From positions 45,874 to 109,873 of the forward strand of contig JAFVTX010000030.1 in assembly GCA_017503015.1 (NCBI GenBank): a DNA stretch of 64,000 nt, written 5' to 3'. The notes under the pieces were generated by a model. That model had not been told where the DNA came from, ran no database searches, and saw only the letters and a list, made by a program, of their open reading frames with translations. The stretch comes from Fibrobacter sp. (GTDB lineage: Bacteria; Fibrobacterota; Fibrobacteria; Fibrobacterales; Fibrobacteraceae). The position numbers and the translations under genes were made by a program. Each line of letters begins with the position of its first letter. Positions within the stretch are counted from its first letter, which is position 1. Of the stretch, positions 50,806-59,927 are shown in pieces.

Positions 50806-52332
50806 TTACTCCCAATCACTATCAGCACTCTTTGATGGAGCTGGTGCTGCTGGAGCCTTGGATGCTGCCGGTTTTTGTGCTTGCTGAGCAGCAGGAGTCT
50901 GTTGCTTAGCAGGAGCAGCTGCGGTCGCAGGCTTCTGTTCTACCTTTTTCGCTTCAGGAACTGGAGCAGGATTTCCTGTCGTTTCAGAGGAAGCCTCAGA
51001 AATATCCACATTGCCAATATAGTTACGGATAATGCGAGGTGTCACAAAAATCACAAGGTCTTTTTTCACTACAGCCTTACGAGAATACTTGAACAAGTTG
51101 CCAAACAGCGGAATATCCTTCAAGAACGGAATACCACTTTCAGATTCTTGCGTTTCATTACGAGTAAGGCCGCCAATCACCACAGTTTCACCATCTGCTA
51201 CAACCACCTTAGTCTTTGCTTCCTGAGTACTAATGACAACTTCACCCTTAGAGTCATAGTCATAAGAGTTATTTTCAGGATGCAAATCCAACAAAATGCG
51301 GTTGTCACCGGATACATGGGGTGTTACCGTAAGCTTGATACCCGTTTCCACTAACTGTGTAGAGGATTCTCCGTCATCGTCAATGACACGGATAGAAATC
51401 TTGTCTCCCATGAACACCTGAGCTTCGGTGTTGTCAAGAGTGGAAACCTGGGGGCTGGCAAGCACTTCTGTAGAGGCGTCTCCCATCAAATTGGTAATGG
51501 CTAATTGCAAATGGTTGTCCAAAACGCTGGTAGTTATAGACGCAGACGGATTAAGAACTGCAGGAGACACGCCCTTGTTGGGGAAAGACTGCGCAGCCAC
51601 GCCCATTCGAGGATCTCCAGCAGCACTTCCCGTGGGCATTTGAGCTTGGCCCGGAGTCAACCCAGTTTTGCCAGCCTGATAGGTCCAGTCCACACCCAGT
51701 TCGCGGGCGAGTTCGCTGTTCACCACCACAAGCTTTGCAGTAATCATGATTTGGAGAGTTTCGATATCCAGCTCATTCAAGGCGTTCTCCATCTGATCAA
51801 TTCTTCCATCGGTATCATAGACAATGATGGAGTTAGTGCGTTCCACCACCGTAATGCGGCCACGATTGGACTTCATGCTTTCGAGCACCTTGACCAGTTC
51901 CTCAGCCTTGGCATGATGCACCTGAAAGTTCTTACGGACCAAAGGAGCATTCTGTTCTGCCTGAGCCTCTTCATCCGCAATTTTCTTTTGCTTGGCCTGA
52001 TAGGTACTAGAACGCTGAATGGTAATGTACTTGTCCTGAATGAGCCAGGTCAGGTCATTAATCTCGCAGATAATATCCAAAGTCTCTTGCCAAGTTTTCT
52101 TGGTAATCTTGAGGCTCATCTTGCCCTTCACATCGGGAGCAAGAAGAATGTCCACACCCGCAGTCACGGAGAGAGAACGGAATACGGCATCGAAGTCCAT
52201 ATCCACAAAGGTAAAGTTATACAACTTCTTGTTGGGCTCCGAAGGGCCACTCTCCGCAGGCTGCTGGGCAAATGATGCCGTGACACCTACAGCAAGAAGC
52301 AGAATGAGAACGATCTTGGCTATTTTTTTCAC
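50806..52332 (-). CDS. pilQ: Type IV pilus secretin
   Basis: Outer-membrane pore for the pilus fibre. The 508-residue product has a signal peptide (to about 22), a secretin/TonB short N-terminal domain (about 40-105; FVDMDFDAVFRSLSVTAGVD), a NolW/N1-type domain (about 133-195; TVVERTNSIIVYDT) and the secretin domain (about 225-435; VLASPQVSTLDNTEAQVFMG, VVIGGLTRNETQESESGIPF). The tail is Pro/Ala/Gln-rich. It lacks AMIN domains; an AMIN-like region may instead sit in the fused PilP protein upstream. The start overlaps that gene by 4 nt. Confidence 0.92.
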   Translation of the reverse strand: MKKIAKIVLILLLAVGVTASFAQQPAESGPSEPNKKLYNFTFVDMDFDAVFRSLSVTAGVDILLAPDVKGKMSLKITKKTWQETLDIICEINDLTWLIQDKYITIQRSSTYQAKQKKIADEEAQAEQNAPLVRKNFQVHHAKAEELVKVLESMKSNRGRITVVERTNSIIVYDTDGRIDQMENALNELDIETLQIMITAKLVVVNSELARELGVDWTYQAGKTGLTPGQAQMPTGSAAGDPRMGVAAQSFPNKGVSPAVLNPSASITTSVLDNHLQLAITNLMGDASTEVLASPQVSTLDNTEAQVFMGDKISIRVIDDDGESSTQLVETGIKLTVTPHVSGDNRILLDLHPENNSYDYDSKGEVVISTQEAKTKVVVADGETVVIGGLTRNETQESESGIPFLKDIPLFGNLFKYSRKAVVKKDLVIFVTPRIIRNYIGNVDISEASSETTGNPAPVPEAKKVEQKPATAAAPAKQQTPAAQQAQKPAASKAPAAPAPSKSADSDWE

Positions 52333-54257
52333 TTTTTACCCCCATACTTATCGGGAAGACCCATGGAGTAGCGACGGCTCACACCGAATTCTTGGATTAG
52401 GAAGAGCACATCTGTTTCTGTAATTTTCAATACCTTGCCGTTCAAGATCTTATCCCCTTCCTTGAGGGTATAAGAAATAGACGGATTTTTGGCTTCAACC
52501 AGAATGGCCATCGGCACATCGGACTCCCAAATAATGCCTACGAGTTCCACCTGGTCAATATTAATACCCTCTTCTACCAAGCCCTTCACATCTACAAAGG
52601 GATCGCGGCGGCCGAAAGAGCTATAGGTAACGCGGTCTTCGTACATACCATCCAGCTGACTGGCAATATTGACAGAGCCTTCGGCAAGTTCACCCCTTTC
52701 CTTGTCCACTTGTTTGAGCCTCTCTTGCTGAACTGCAGAAAGTTCATCCTTGTAACTCACTGAACGGCGGTTCACAAAGCCCACACGAGCTCCGCTCTGC
52801 ACTTTATAATAAAGGCCAACTAAATCCATATTCACCAAGCGATCACCAAACGAAAGGCGATTAATAATCTGGGAATTTTCATTAGGACCTGCATACATGT
52901 CAATTTCGTCATCTACCACGATAAGTTCGCGAACCACCGGTTTCAAGTGGAACACTTGAGCCCCCGACACAATTTTCTTGCTTTCCTTATCGTACTTGTT
53001 TACAAATGTATCGAAATTCTGGCTTGCATCTGCAGCCTTCATCCAATCACGTACAAAAATTCCATCAGGTCTTGCCGACCAGAAAATAAAACCGTCTTTC
53101 TTTATGACATTTTCGCTGGTCTGCAGAACCAAAGCACCATCCTGTACCAAAATTACAGGCCGGAGTCCCACTGGCAACTGAAGTTTCAGGCCATTAGCGC
53201 CCCAAGTTGCAGACTTAACAAGAGATCCCGCACCAATTTTAAATACCGGTGATTTCTGCGGGCCCGCAACACCTATCGTTACGATAGATGCCTTATCGGG
53301 ACCGGAAACATACTTGATATCAATAGCATCGTCAGCTACCAAGCGGAACTGTTCCATACCGGAGCCCATAAGAACCGTAAACTCCTTGACTCCAGGCAAG
53401 AGCGCGGAAATATTTCCATCCTCCTTGACAGCCTTATCCAAGTTCTTCTGTTCATCTGCCAATCGTTTGGCTTCTTCGGCAGCTGCTTTCTCGGCAGCCT
53501 TCTTCTCCTCGGCTAGCCGTTTCTTTTCTTCAAGAGCAGCCTTCTCTGCAGCTTTCTTTTCTTCAGCCAAGCGCTTCTTTTCTTCGGCAGCGGCCTTGGC
53601 GGCGGCCTTTTTGTCTTCGAGGGCCTGCTTTTCAGCAGCTTTCTTTTCTTCGGCCAAGCGCTTCTTTTCTTCGGCAGCAGCCTTGGCTGCAGCTTTTTTA
53701 TCTTCAATAGCCTGCTTTTCTGCAGCCTTTTTCTCTTCAGCTATACGTTTCTTTTCTTCAAGAGCGGCCTTTTCTGCAGCTTTCTTTTCTTCAAGAGCTC
53801 GTTTGTCAGCTTCTTTTTTCTTCTGGGCAAAAATTTTGGAAAGAATCCAGGCCTTACCCTTGTTCCCTTTGAGTTTTAAAAGGAAATTGGAACCTTCCAA
53901 GGAAATTTCGTTCTTGTCACCACTCAGGGACGGACCTACATTCATCTCGATTTTCAAGAACTGCATACCACGGTAATTGTCCTTGAAAACCCTCATGGAT
54001 TTCACCCACTCGGATGCGCCGTCGATATCGTAGTTTCCTTCGCCCAAGGCGAAATCCGTATTGGAAAAACCAACAGTCAGTTTCTTTGCCGCTGCGTCAT
54101 ATTTCTGGAAGAACGTAGGCAAATCTTCCTCGGATGCAAACAGGAATCCCATTTCGCATTTCTTGGCATCGCAGACAAATTTTACATCCTTAATCTGAGC
54201 CGCAGTTGTAGAGGCGACAAAGGCAAGGAACAAAAGGACAAATATTTTTTTCATCAT
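52329..54257 (-). CDS. PilP-like pilus protein fused to coiled-coil and SH3 domains
   Basis: A 642-residue exported protein that occupies the pilP position. After the signal peptide come an AMIN-like beta domain (about 20-140) and a TolA-like charged helix built from repeats of EEKKRLAEEKKAAEK (about 145-275). A second beta region (285-440), a bacterial SH3 domain (about 445-503; MYAGPNENSQIINRLSFGDR) and a C-terminal PilP-like region (about 545-636; FGRRDPFVD, SYTLKEGDKILNGKVLKI) complete it. PilP links PilMNO to PilQ; the extra SH3 and AMIN parts suggest peptidoglycan contact. It overlaps pilO and pilQ by 4 nt each. Confidence 0.78.
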   Translation of the reverse strand: MMKKIFVLLFLAFVASTTAAQIKDVKFVCDAKKCEMGFLFASEEDLPTFFQKYDAAAKKLTVGFSNTDFALGEGNYDIDGASEWVKSMRVFKDNYRGMQFLKIEMNVGPSLSGDKNEISLEGSNFLLKLKGNKGKAWILSKIFAQKKKEADKRALEEKKAAEKAALEEKKRIAEEKKAAEKQAIEDKKAAAKAAAEEKKRLAEEKKAAEKQALEDKKAAAKAAAEEKKRLAEEKKAAEKAALEEKKRLAEEKKAAEKAAAEEAKRLADEQKNLDKAVKEDGNISALLPGVKEFTVLMGSGMEQFRLVADDAIDIKYVSGPDKASIVTIGVAGPQKSPVFKIGAGSLVKSATWGANGLKLQLPVGLRPVILVQDGALVLQTSENVIKKDGFIFWSARPDGIFVRDWMKAADASQNFDTFVNKYDKESKKIVSGAQVFHLKPVVRELIVVDDEIDMYAGPNENSQIINRLSFGDRLVNMDLVGLYYKVQSGARVGFVNRRSVSYKDELSAVQQERLKQVDKERGELAEGSVNIASQLDGMYEDRVTYSSFGRRDPFVDVKGLVEEGINIDQVELVGIIWESDVPMAILVEAKNPSISYTLKEGDKILNGKVLKITETDVLFLIQEFGVSRRYSMGLPDKYGGKK

Positions 54258-54853
54258 TTTGCTACCTTCTTGGATGTGTAAGTGGTCAGGTTAAAGGTAA
54301 CCGACATGGTAATGGGAGTCCATCCATGGGTTTCCGCTTTCTGAAGCTCGGCGGCAATGCCGGAGTAGCGATTAAGGCGCAAGTTAGAAATCGCCGTCGG
54401 GTAGTTGAAGTTTGCTATTTCGGCAAACAGGTAACCCAACATGTGATAGCCAGAGTTCACCGCAATAGAATAACGGTTCTCTATGTAATGTTCCTTTTCG
54501 CTACCGCCTTCAGGATTAAACCGCTGGATTTGCACACCAGAACTACGAAGTACAGAGTATAGGTCTTGCAGGCGCAGAGGAACCTTTTCTTCTTCGGGGA
54601 ACATTTCTTTCAGTTTTTCAAAATCCTTTTCCGCTTGGACCAACTGCATTTCCAACTCGGCAATACGCTTCTTTTGAGCGTTAATCTTGTCCAGTTCAGC
54701 CTGGGCCGATTGCAACTGGTTCTCCAGGTTTGTCCGTTCCTGGACAAAAGGATCCCACATATAGGTATAAACGCAGTAAGCAGCAGCCAATATCAAGACG
54801 ATTATGGAGATGGCGTATATATTTTTCTTGTCTTTCCAATCAATATTACCCAT
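54254..54853 (-). CDS. pilO: Type IV pilus inner-membrane protein PilO
   Basis: A 199-residue bitopic protein: short cytoplasmic start, one membrane helix (IYAISIIVLILAAAYCVYTY, 13-32), a coiled coil (about 38-90) and a periplasmic ferredoxin-like domain (SSGVQIQRFNPEGG, YHMLGYLFAEIANF). It dimerises with PilN in the alignment complex. Position between pilN and the pilP fusion supports the call. It starts 1 nt after the pilN stop. Confidence 0.85.
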   Translation of the reverse strand: MGNIDWKDKKNIYAISIIVLILAAAYCVYTYMWDPFVQERTNLENQLQSAQAELDKINAQKKRIAELEMQLVQAEKDFEKLKEMFPEEEKVPLRLQDLYSVLRSSGVQIQRFNPEGGSEKEHYIENRYSIAVNSGYHMLGYLFAEIANFNYPTAISNLRLNRYSGIAAELQKAETHGWTPITMSVTFNLTTYTSKKVAK

Positions 54854-54854
54854 A

Positions 54855-55487
54855 CTACCCCTCCATTCCCAAATCCTGTTTCAGGAGTACCTTGATGGTA
54901 AAGGTGTAAACTTCCTCTCCTTCAACCTTCGAAGTAGAAATATTTACCAGCGAGACCTTTTCAACACTTACCTGCTTTTCCAATTTCACCATATACTCGG
55001 CAACCTCAGAGAAATCAAAGGTTGTACCTCGCATTTCCAAATCATTGTCGCTCAATTGGTTCAAACTAGTAAGCCACATATTAGGCGGCAATACCGACGA
55101 AACATTTTCGAACAAAATAACCCAACGTTTCTTACTGACCTGAATGGACTTAAGAGCGTTTATCTTTGTATTGATAACACCTTGTTTCTGTTCTAAGTCG
55201 CTAATCTTTGTGAGCAGCGGACGTTCACGTTCCACCTCAGCTTTAACACGACTAAGTTCCTGGTTTAACCCAGAAATCGTCTCTTCCGTAAAAGAGAATA
55301 GCATCACCACGCCAACAACAACAGCAATAAGCGCTATAGTCGGCCACACCACACGGCGGTCCGTAATCCAGGAAAAATCCTTGACTGGCTTACGGTATTC
55401 CCTGGGAAGCAGGTTGATGGAAATGCAAAGAGATTTCCTTGTAGCCACGGCGGATTTTTCTTGTTCCTTTTTCTTTTTCGTAGCCAT
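54855..55487 (-). CDS. pilN: Type IV pilus protein PilN
   Basis: A 210-residue bitopic protein. The N-terminal cytoplasmic part contains ISINLLPREYRKP (about 23-35), the PilN motif that binds PilM. A membrane helix (about 48-68, IALIAVVVGVVMLFSF), a coiled coil and a periplasmic domain follow (LPPNMWLTSLNQLSDNDLEM). The ATG overlaps the pilM stop (TAATG). Confidence 0.88.
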   Translation of the reverse strand: MATKKKKEQEKSAVATRKSLCISINLLPREYRKPVKDFSWITDRRVVWPTIALIAVVVGVVMLFSFTEETISGLNQELSRVKAEVERERPLLTKISDLEQKQGVINTKINALKSIQVSKKRWVILFENVSSVLPPNMWLTSLNQLSDNDLEMRGTTFDFSEVAEYMVKLEKQVSVEKVSLVNISTSKVEGEEVYTFTIKVLLKQDLGMEG

Positions 55488-56635
55488 TAGAACTTCCTCA
55501 TCGCAAGGCCCAACGCAGGGGCATAGATATTAGAAAGACCTAGAGAAATACCATTCGCGCCAAACACTTTGGCATCGCACTCCACATAGCGGAATGGGTT
55601 CACTGTGTCAGTTTCAAGCCCTGTGCGCTCTGCTATATAAGCCTTCATTCCAGGGATCGAGGCACCTCCACCGCCCAAGAAGATTTTTCCAAGCGTCTTA
55701 GAGTCTTCCGAAGACTCGAAATAACGGATACCAAACTCAATCTGGGCCATCAGGTCTTCAAAAGCAAGCTTCATGGCTTCTTCTACTTCGGCTTCGGAGA
55801 ATCCATCCACCACCCCTAGATCGCCCTTCTCAAAAATTTCGTGACACTTGGCAGCATCAATACCCAAATGAGTTCCCAGCTTGGAAATCACCAAATCCAA
55901 GGAACCGCCAGTCATGGCACGCATGGAGTGGAAGGCTCCGTCTTGCACAAAGGCAATACTCATCTTCTTTTCGCCAATGTTCACAATAGCGCAGGTGGTA
56001 TTCAAATCTTCTTCGCTGGCTGTCGCCATATAGGCATTGAGAAGTCCGAAGATATCCACATCAATTGCGGACAGCTTGAGGCCCTTTACCGTAAAGAACT
56101 GGGCCCAAGAATCCAATAGGGCGTTCTTTGCAGCCACCACGTTTACCTTAACCTCGTCATTTTCACGAGATGCCACTTCGTAGTCAATGACGTTATCCTG
56201 GTCATCGAAGGGCGGACGGGACTGGGCGGTCTGGAGAATAATGGCTGCCTCATCTCCATTTTTAGGGAGTTTCACGCTCAACCGGTCCACCAGGACGCCA
56301 CCGGCGCCAGCGCCGCAGTTCACAGAAGCCACCAAGTCCGTAGATTCATCCAGAGGATGACGTAACATAAGCTTGGTCATAGCTTCGCTCAAGAGCTCAT
56401 AGCCGTCTTTTTCTTTTTTAGCGTTCGAATCTTGGGGTTCGTCACCGCCTTCGCGACGTTGGATTTCACCATTGACAATGGCACCCTCGGGTACCGGTTC
56501 AAGGTCGGCATCGACCACCACCTTACCACCGCGGCTATTATGATAGACTTTAACATACTTGATGCTGTAATGCCCAACATCAATGCCTACGGTCACGCGT
56601 TCACCGCGAATCTTAGCTAGCAGACTTAAAGCCAA
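55487..56635 (-). CDS. pilM: Type IV pilus assembly ATPase-like protein PilM
   Basis: Actin/FtsA-like cytoplasmic protein that binds PilN. The 382-residue product has VGIDVGHYSIKYVKV (phosphate 1, near residue 16), VNIGEKKMSIAF (phosphate 2) and LGGGGASIPGMKAYI (adenosine motif). The start is the TTG at 56635, because GGAG lies 6 nt upstream; another TTG at 56647 has no ribosome site. A short glycine-poor linker (EGGDEPQDSNAKKEKD, about 70-85) is unusual. It is first in the pilMNOPQ operon. Confidence 0.9.
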   Translation of the reverse strand: MALSLLAKIRGERVTVGIDVGHYSIKYVKVYHNSRGGKVVVDADLEPVPEGAIVNGEIQRREGGDEPQDSNAKKEKDGYELLSEAMTKLMLRHPLDESTDLVASVNCGAGAGGVLVDRLSVKLPKNGDEAAIILQTAQSRPPFDDQDNVIDYEVASRENDEVKVNVVAAKNALLDSWAQFFTVKGLKLSAIDVDIFGLLNAYMATASEEDLNTTCAIVNIGEKKMSIAFVQDGAFHSMRAMTGGSLDLVISKLGTHLGIDAAKCHEIFEKGDLGVVDGFSEAEVEEAMKLAFEDLMAQIEFGIRYFESSEDSKTLGKIFLGGGGASIPGMKAYIAERTGLETDTVNPFRYVECDAKVFGANGISLGLSNIYAPALGLAMRKF

Positions 56636-56667
56636 AATAAACTCCAATCGGAAACTATACTACCCTA

Positions 56668-56696
56668 ATTCTACCTTTATAAAAGCCAAATGTCAA
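56668..56696 (-). promoter_or_regulatory. pil operon promoter
   Basis: On the minus strand TTGACA (56691-56696) and TAGAAT (56668-56673) with a 17-nt spacer. The leader to the pilM TTG is about 25 nt. A T-rich hairpin (GGCCTCTTCGGGGGCC, about 56748) at the end of the upstream PilZ gene may end that transcript. Confidence 0.75.
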
Positions 56697-56743
56697 GCAA
56701 AAAATTCATCTAAGTCATTGAAAATGAACTACTTAGGACTTTT

Positions 56744-57745
56744 TTAGGCCTCTTCGGGGGCCTTTTTTTGTTTGTGGACCTCGAAAATGTACTGCAGGAC
56801 CCTCTCCTGGGTCCACCCGAAGGCCCCGAAGAAGGAGGCTGTCAGGAAATAGTAATCCGGAAATTTTGGATTTTTTTGCCCCAAATTGCGCAAAATCTCA
56901 ATTTCCACATCTTCTTCACCAAAACTGGGCAACTCGAACTTGATTTTCAAGTGCTGCCCCGAAGAGCAGTCCACCGGAAGCCCAAGAAGGATACCGCCCG
57001 CAGATAGGTCCAAAAGCACCCCATTGCTGGTAGAACCATCTTCAAAGGTCGCCACCACAGGGAAATCCACCGGTTCGCGAACCCAACGGCGCAATTGCTT
57101 CTTTTCGAGGTTTGTCGCATGAGATAGCGTAAGGCGGCCCGAATTGAAGGATTTGACAGCAACCTTGGCCGTGTATACGGCATCTTCTGGCCGGGTCCAG
57201 CGCAATCGGACATTCCTGCCCACCAGGGAGCGCCCCGAACCTACGGATTCGTCGTATCCGACCACAAGCCCCAGTTCATCCGTTCCAAGAATCGTCGAAT
57301 GGAACATTCGGGTTCCACCGTCCAAGAGAACATCTACGCGATTCGTCTCGTTGTACTGTCTTGTAGAGGTTACTGTAGCAAGATGATTCGATGCCGTAAA
57401 GTTCAATTTTCTACGGAGCCTCGCAATAACCTCAAGCACCTCTTTTTTGACATTGTCTTCGCCCTTGAAATCGTAGTAGTTGGACACCGCCGATTCAAAG
57501 AGGGTTGCCGTATTCAAGATAGCGTCCTTGTTTTCGTACTTCGAAGAACGGACTAGCTTTTCAAGGACCCTGATTTCATCAGGAAGAAGTCCCAACTCTT
57601 TAATCTGAGCATCAAAGAGAGGCGTCCCGAACATGACCTCGTGTTCCCTGCGATAGTAACTGCGCTGAATTTCCCACAGGGCCACCAGTGTAAGCACTAG
57701 GACCACAATGCCAAAAATCCAGAACAGTTGCAGGGGTTCAATCAT
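56744..57745 (-). CDS. Membrane-anchored PilZ domain protein
   Basis: A 333-residue protein with one N-terminal membrane helix (about 8-25), a helical region (about 45-110), a YcgR-like N-terminal beta domain (about 120-210) and a PilZ domain. The PilZ motifs are RRWVREPVDFPV (RxxxR, near 217) and LDLSAGGILL (DxSxxG, near 248), which bind cyclic di-GMP. That suggests c-di-GMP control of motility or pili; the pilMNOPQ operon lies just downstream. It is 5 nt downstream of the dihydroorotase-like gene and is likely co-transcribed with the pyr genes. Confidence 0.82.
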   Translation of the reverse strand: MIEPLQLFWIFGIVVLVLTLVALWEIQRSYYRREHEVMFGTPLFDAQIKELGLLPDEIRVLEKLVRSSKYENKDAILNTATLFESAVSNYYDFKGEDNVKKEVLEVIARLRRKLNFTASNHLATVTSTRQYNETNRVDVLLDGGTRMFHSTILGTDELGLVVGYDESVGSGRSLVGRNVRLRWTRPEDAVYTAKVAVKSFNSGRLTLSHATNLEKKQLRRWVREPVDFPVVATFEDGSTSNGVLLDLSAGGILLGLPVDCSSGQHLKIKFELPSFGEEDVEIEILRNLGQKNPKFPDYYFLTASFFGAFGWTQERVLQYIFEVHKQKKAPEEA

Positions 57746-57750
57746 TTAGC

Positions 57751-58998
57751 CTAGACCTCGGTCCAAAGACCGCCCAAATAGGAGCCCTTGATTTTGCCAG
57801 AAAGTGTTTGACCCAGAAGCGGGCAATTACGGACCTGACCGGCAAACAAGGACGGAGTAACCACCGTTTCTTCCTTGTCATTGAACAGCACAAGATTCGC
57901 CTTGGCACCTAAAGACAAGTCAGATGTTTCGGCATGGGCAATCTTTGCCGGGGCAAAGGACAACAGCTCCAGAGCTCGAGCCTCGCCCAGATTTTCCATC
58001 AAGGACTTCCACAAAGCAGGGAGCGCTATTTCCAGGGAGATGGCTCCTGGGACAGCGTCTTCAAAGTTTACTTCTTTATCTTGACGAAGCACCGGATCGT
58101 GGTTCACGCTGATGGCGTTCACCGTCCCAGACTTGAGGCCCTGCCACAAAGCCGCCTTGTCGCTTGCCGAGCGGAATGGCATCACCACGTTACAGTGAGA
58201 ATCCAGATTGAACAAGCAGCTGTCGTCTAGCAACAGGTGATAGATGTCCACATCGCAAGTAACGTCCACACCCTGTTCCCGAGCGTTTTCGATTAGCTTC
58301 AAGGTTTCACCACAGCTGACCTGCTTGAAATGCACAGGAACTTTTAAGAACCGAGCCATTTCAAGAATGCGGAAAGCAGCGATGGTTTCTGCCACACGAG
58401 GAATCCCCTTCATACCAAGTGTATCGGCGTAATGGCCTTCGTGGACAAGTCCATGATGGCGGAGGGATTCGTCCAAAGGCATAAAGAAGAAACGCTTGCC
58501 CGTCATGGAACCGTATTCCATGGCAAGACGCAAGAACCTGGTCCGGGTGGCGTCCTGGTTACCGTCGCCAAAGCCCACGGCCCCCTCTTCGGCAAGCTCG
58601 ATCATCTCCGTTAGTTCCTTACACTTGTAGCCCACACTGAAGGCGCCCAAGAAGCTGAACGCAAATCCGGCAAAGCTGCTAATCTGCTTGATGGCCGAAA
58701 GCTTGCGGGAATCGTCGATGGCATTGTCGGAGCTTTCGTAAAGACCACCGTAGAATCCACCACGACGCATGGCATCTACGCCATCCTTGAAGTCGTAGAT
58801 GTCGTCACGAAGAGGTTCCTTAAAGTCCAGTCCAAGGCCGAAAAGGGCCGGAAGCGCAAGAGCCCCATCGGCATCAAAGACGGCCGCGTCGGCCAAATCT
58901 TCCTTGACCCACTTGCCGTCGGCAAGGTTCATGGTGGTAGGAGATTCAAACTTCCCATTTACAAAAGGGCGAACATTCTTGAGTACAATCTTATTCAT
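57751..58998 (-). CDS. Dihydroorotase-like protein, probably catalytically inactive
   Basis: A 415-residue amidohydrolase-fold protein in the pyrB operon. The zinc site of true dihydroorotases starts with HxH in a DxHxHxR motif; here that place reads FGLGLDFKEPLRD. The later His positions read VHFKQVS and SVNHDPVL. The metal ligands are thus largely lost, as in PyrC-prime subunits that only support aspartate transcarbamoylase. ATG 58998 lies inside the end of pyrB (8-nt overlap). A working dihydroorotase should be encoded elsewhere. Confidence 0.8.
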   Translation of the reverse strand: MNKIVLKNVRPFVNGKFESPTTMNLADGKWVKEDLADAAVFDADGALALPALFGLGLDFKEPLRDDIYDFKDGVDAMRRGGFYGGLYESSDNAIDDSRKLSAIKQISSFAGFAFSFLGAFSVGYKCKELTEMIELAEEGAVGFGDGNQDATRTRFLRLAMEYGSMTGKRFFFMPLDESLRHHGLVHEGHYADTLGMKGIPRVAETIAAFRILEMARFLKVPVHFKQVSCGETLKLIENAREQGVDVTCDVDIYHLLLDDSCLFNLDSHCNVVMPFRSASDKAALWQGLKSGTVNAISVNHDPVLRQDKEVNFEDAVPGAISLEIALPALWKSLMENLGEARALELLSFAPAKIAHAETSDLSLGAKANLVLFNDKEETVVTPSLFAGQVRNCPLLGQTLSGKIKGSYLGGLWTEV

Positions 58999-59926
58999 GG
59001 GCACGGCCTCCGGCCAAAAGGTAAAGTACAGCCATGCGGACGGCAACGCCATTTGTCACCTGGTTCAAGATGACAGAATTTTCACCATCAGCGATTTCGC
59101 TATCCAGCTCTACGCCGCGATTGATAGGACCCGGGTGCATAATCAGAACCTTGTCCTTGGCGCATTCCAAAAGTTCGTGGGTGATACCGAAGGTGTTGCG
59201 GTATTCACGCATGCTAGGGAGCAGGGCGTCGTCCATGCGTTCCTTTTGCAGGCGAAGCGCGATAATGGCGTCGGCATTCTTTACCGCCTTTTTCACATCG
59301 CTTTCCCAGGTGACATTGGACATGAGTTCCGTGTTGCGGGGAACCAGGGTGCTAGGTCCGCAAAGCGTCACATGGGCACCCATGGTGGTCATGCCCCAGA
59401 GGTTACTGCGGGCGACCCTGCTGTGGCGGATGTCGCCTACGATGGTCACGTTCTTACCTTCGAGAGTCCCAAGCTTTTCTTCTACGGTAAGCATGTCTAG
59501 AAGCGCCTGGGTCGGATGCTCGTGGGCGCCATCTCCGGCATTCACGATGATGGCCTTACTGTTGTCGGCCAAAAACTTCGGAACACCCGTCCCCTTGTGG
59601 CGGACCACCACGATATCGATTTTCATGGCCTCGATGTTGCGGAGGGTATCAACCAGAGTTTCTCCTTTCTTGACGCTGGAGTTGCTGCTGGTAAAGTTCA
59701 CCGTGTCTGCAGAGAGCCGCTTTTCCGCCAGTTCAAAACTGGTGCGGGTGCGGGTACTGTTTTCAAAGAACAGGTTCACCACCGTCATACCCCGAAGGCT
59801 CGGCACCTTTTTCACGGGGCGTTCAAGGACTTCTCTAAACTGTTTTGCGTGGTCGAGAATCAGGCGAATATCTTGTTTCGATACGCCGCGCAGTCCAAAC
59901 AGGTGCTTAATTTCAAGTGCGCTCAA
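58991..59926 (-). CDS. pyrB: Aspartate carbamoyltransferase catalytic subunit
   Basis: Makes carbamoyl aspartate in pyrimidine synthesis. The 311-residue protein has the carbamoyl-phosphate motif FFENSTRTRTSFE (about 53), the HPTQALLDML loop (about 137), the metabolite region GDIRHSRVARSN and HPGPINRGVEL near the end. No pyrI regulatory subunit is adjacent. The inactive dihydroorotase-like gene overlaps its 3' end instead, which is the arrangement of class A-type ATCase complexes. Confidence 0.97.
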   Translation of the reverse strand: MSALEIKHLFGLRGVSKQDIRLILDHAKQFREVLERPVKKVPSLRGMTVVNLFFENSTRTRTSFELAEKRLSADTVNFTSSNSSVKKGETLVDTLRNIEAMKIDIVVVRHKGTGVPKFLADNSKAIIVNAGDGAHEHPTQALLDMLTVEEKLGTLEGKNVTIVGDIRHSRVARSNLWGMTTMGAHVTLCGPSTLVPRNTELMSNVTWESDVKKAVKNADAIIALRLQKERMDDALLPSMREYRNTFGITHELLECAKDKVLIMHPGPINRGVELDSEIADGENSVILNQVTNGVAVRMAVLYLLAGGRAHE

Positions 59927-59927
59927 G

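Noticed and set aside
53440..53830. Tandem repeat array as a CRISPR-like or satellite element
   Set aside because: It is coding repeat of the charged helix in the PilP fusion protein, in frame throughout.
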